Shown here: positions 6,687 through 7,640 of the stretch, one piece after another
How positions within the stretch are numbered: position 1 is the stretch's first letter
How the letters are laid out: the number at the start of each line of letters is the position of its first letter
Source of the DNA: Acidobacteriota bacterium
GTDB taxonomy: Bacteria; Acidobacteriota; Blastocatellia; Pyrinomonadales; Pyrinomonadaceae
NCBI GenBank assembly: GCA_003222835.1
Contig: QHXE01000614.1
Span: 1 to 7,640, forward strand
Length of the DNA: 7,640 nt
Direction: 5' to 3'
Program-made: the position numbers and the translations under genes
Notes under the pieces: generated by a model
The model's input: the letters and a program-made list of their open reading frames with translations, nothing else
Databases searched by the model: none
Told to the model about the DNA's origin: nothing

Positions 6687-7640
6687 ATGACCTCTGCCAC
6701 GCAAGTTTCCAATGAAGCTGTTCCGCAGTACGCACAGGTCGCGGTGCCGGTTCATCTCAACAAGACTTTTACCTATCGTTTGCCGTCAGCGATGCAGAGG
6801 GCTGCGCGGGTCGGTTCCCGAGTCATGATCCAGCTCGGAGCAAAACCGGCAACGGGTTATATCGTTGCGCTTTCGGCTCGGCTGCGCGAGGGTACCAGTT
6901 TGGTTGAGTCCGAGATCAAAGACGTGCAGGAGTTATTGGATGTCGAACCGCCACTGACGCCGGAAGTTCTGAAAATCACGCGCTGGGTTGCCGATTACTA
7001 TGCAACGCCGTGGGGAGAAGTGATGCGCGCGGCGCTGCCCGCCGGAATCAATGCCACGGTCGAGCAGACAGTTTCGATCACGCCTGCGGGACGCGAGCAA
7101 CTAAAGTCAGCTCAACCTGCGGGCAAGTCCATACCACCTGCGTTAGCGGGTGGGTCCGCTAAGCTCCAAGCGTTGCGTCTGCTCGCCGATGAAGGCGAGT
7201 GTGAGCTTAGCGCCTTCCGCTTGCGCATGGGCACACTACAAACGCCGAAATGGCTGCGTGACCTGGAACATGAGGGTTTGATCGAACGCTCATACCGCAC
7301 TCGCTCGCTCCCGACACGCGCCAAGCGGCGCCGAGCGGTGCGGCTGGTGAAATCTCAATCTGGGTACGCAGGCGTCCCGCCTGCTTCTTTGCCTCAGACG
7401 GAGAAGCAGGCGGGACGCCCGCGTACCCAGACTGAGGCGCAACAACGCGCGATCGAAACTCTGCGAGCTAATCAAAATGCGATGGCGATTGCCGACTTGA
7501 TTAACGCGGCGAACATCAGTGAATCGGTTGTTCGCACGTTGCTGAAAAAAGGATTAGTCGAAGAATTTGAAGAGGAGATGCGTCGCGACCCACTGGCGCG
7601 AGCGGAGTTGCCGGTCACTGAAGATTTCAAGTTATCCAGC
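6687..7640 (+). CDS. priA: Primosomal replication-restart helicase PriA, N-terminal part (3' truncated)
   Basis: The frame is open from ATG 6687 to the right edge (318 codons). AAGG at 6676-6679 sits 7 nt before the start. PriA recognises stalled forks, binds the leading-strand 3' end and reloads the replicative helicase. Residues about 15-120 are the 3'-DNA-binding domain: YAQVAVPVHLNKTFTYRLP, VGSRVMIQLG, and the hallmark WVADYYATPWGEVMRAALP. Residues about 128-310 are the winged-helix region, seen as two helical blocks (about 157-205 and 250-300). FKLSS at the very end is where the motif leading into helicase lobe 1 normally begins, so the Walker motifs and zinc-binding region lie beyond the window. 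Two palindromic repeats are translated in frame (residues 149-156 and 225-249), lengthening linkers. It is separated from the upstream operon by a terminator and is probably transcribed on its own, though no convincing promoter was found. Confidence 0.95.
   Translation, partial: MTSATQVSNEAVPQYAQVAVPVHLNKTFTYRLPSAMQRAARVGSRVMIQLGAKPATGYIVALSARLREGTSLVESEIKDVQELLDVEPPLTPEVLKITRWVADYYATPWGEVMRAALPAGINATVEQTVSITPAGREQLKSAQPAGKSIPPALAGGSAKLQALRLLADEGECELSAFRLRMGTLQTPKWLRDLEHEGLIERSYRTRSLPTRAKRRRAVRLVKSQSGYAGVPPASLPQTEKQAGRPRTQTEAQQRAIETLRANQNAMAIADLINAANISESVVRTLLKKGLVEEFEEEMRRDPLARAELPVTEDFKLSS
7134..7153. repeat. Short palindromic hairpin in the priA linker
   Basis: CCACCTGC (7134-7141) pairs with GCGGGTGG (7146-7153) around a GTTA loop: an 8-bp stem with one G-T wobble. 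It is translated in frame as PPALAGG inside a stretch (about residues 140-157) joining the DNA-binding domain to the winged helix, where family members are variable. It resembles short REP-like elements that I associate with soil acidobacterial genomes, though that link is recollection rather than something shown here. Confidence 0.5.
7359..7431. repeat. Long palindromic repeat (30-bp arms) inserted in frame in priA
   Basis: The left arm (7359-7388) and right arm (7402-7431) are reverse complements at 29 of 30 positions, the one mismatch being A7370 against the C expected to pair with a G. The loop is 13 nt (7389-7401). Pairing continues for four more base pairs beyond one mismatch (CTCA at 7354-7357 with TGAG at 7433-7436). 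The arms translate as SGYAGVPPAS and KQAGRPRTQ. It lies between two helical blocks of the winged-helix region and keeps the frame open. The size, near-perfect arms and position suggest a mobile or amplified palindromic element rather than functional PriA sequence. Confidence 0.85.

Noticed and set aside
6502..6735. Antisense 77-aa frame in the gap before priA
   Set aside because: Its start lies inside priA, no ribosome site or domain was seen, and it is Lys/Arg/Ser-rich without recognisable features.

Overview
The window looks like chromosomal DNA of a GC-rich, Gram-negative-type bacterium. The evidence is an OmpR/PhoB-type regulator, proteins with a signal peptide plus an inner-membrane anchor, a full-type PriA, and dense coding on one strand. 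Palindromic repeats carried in frame inside priA, together with the HEAT-rich gene content, remind me of soil Acidobacteriota (Blastocatellia-like). That placement is recollection and inference, not proof. Every gene I can support is on the + strand.

Layout. Positions 2-391 hold the DNA-binding end of a response regulator, cut by the left edge. After a 104-bp gap come three genes in tight order (496-2208, 2240-4087, 4084-6426) that look like one operon. They are separated by 31 bp and then joined by a 4-bp ATGA overlap, and the run ends in a strong intrinsic terminator at 6450-6480. A 206-bp gap follows, then the first 318 codons of priA (6687 to the right edge, open).

The three-gene module is the main point of interest. 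The first protein is a membrane-anchored cytoplasmic HEAT-repeat protein with two separable halves (A and B). The second has a signal peptide, an AMIN-like beta domain, a long Ser/Thr/Pro-rich linker, a transmembrane helix and a cytoplasmic domain homologous to half A. The third is predicted cytoplasmic: a TubC_N-like docking domain, a very long charged helix containing 22 consecutive octads, and a C-terminal domain homologous to half B. Genes two and three together therefore look like a duplicated copy of gene one that was split and given new modules. I infer a membrane-attached scaffold or tether complex that assembles through matching HEAT surfaces. Its function is unknown to me.

The priA fragment carries two unrelated palindromic hairpins in frame: a long one (30-bp arms) and a short one (8-bp arms). 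They lie on either side of the first part of the winged-helix region, where extra residues would be tolerated. The window ends just before the helicase core.
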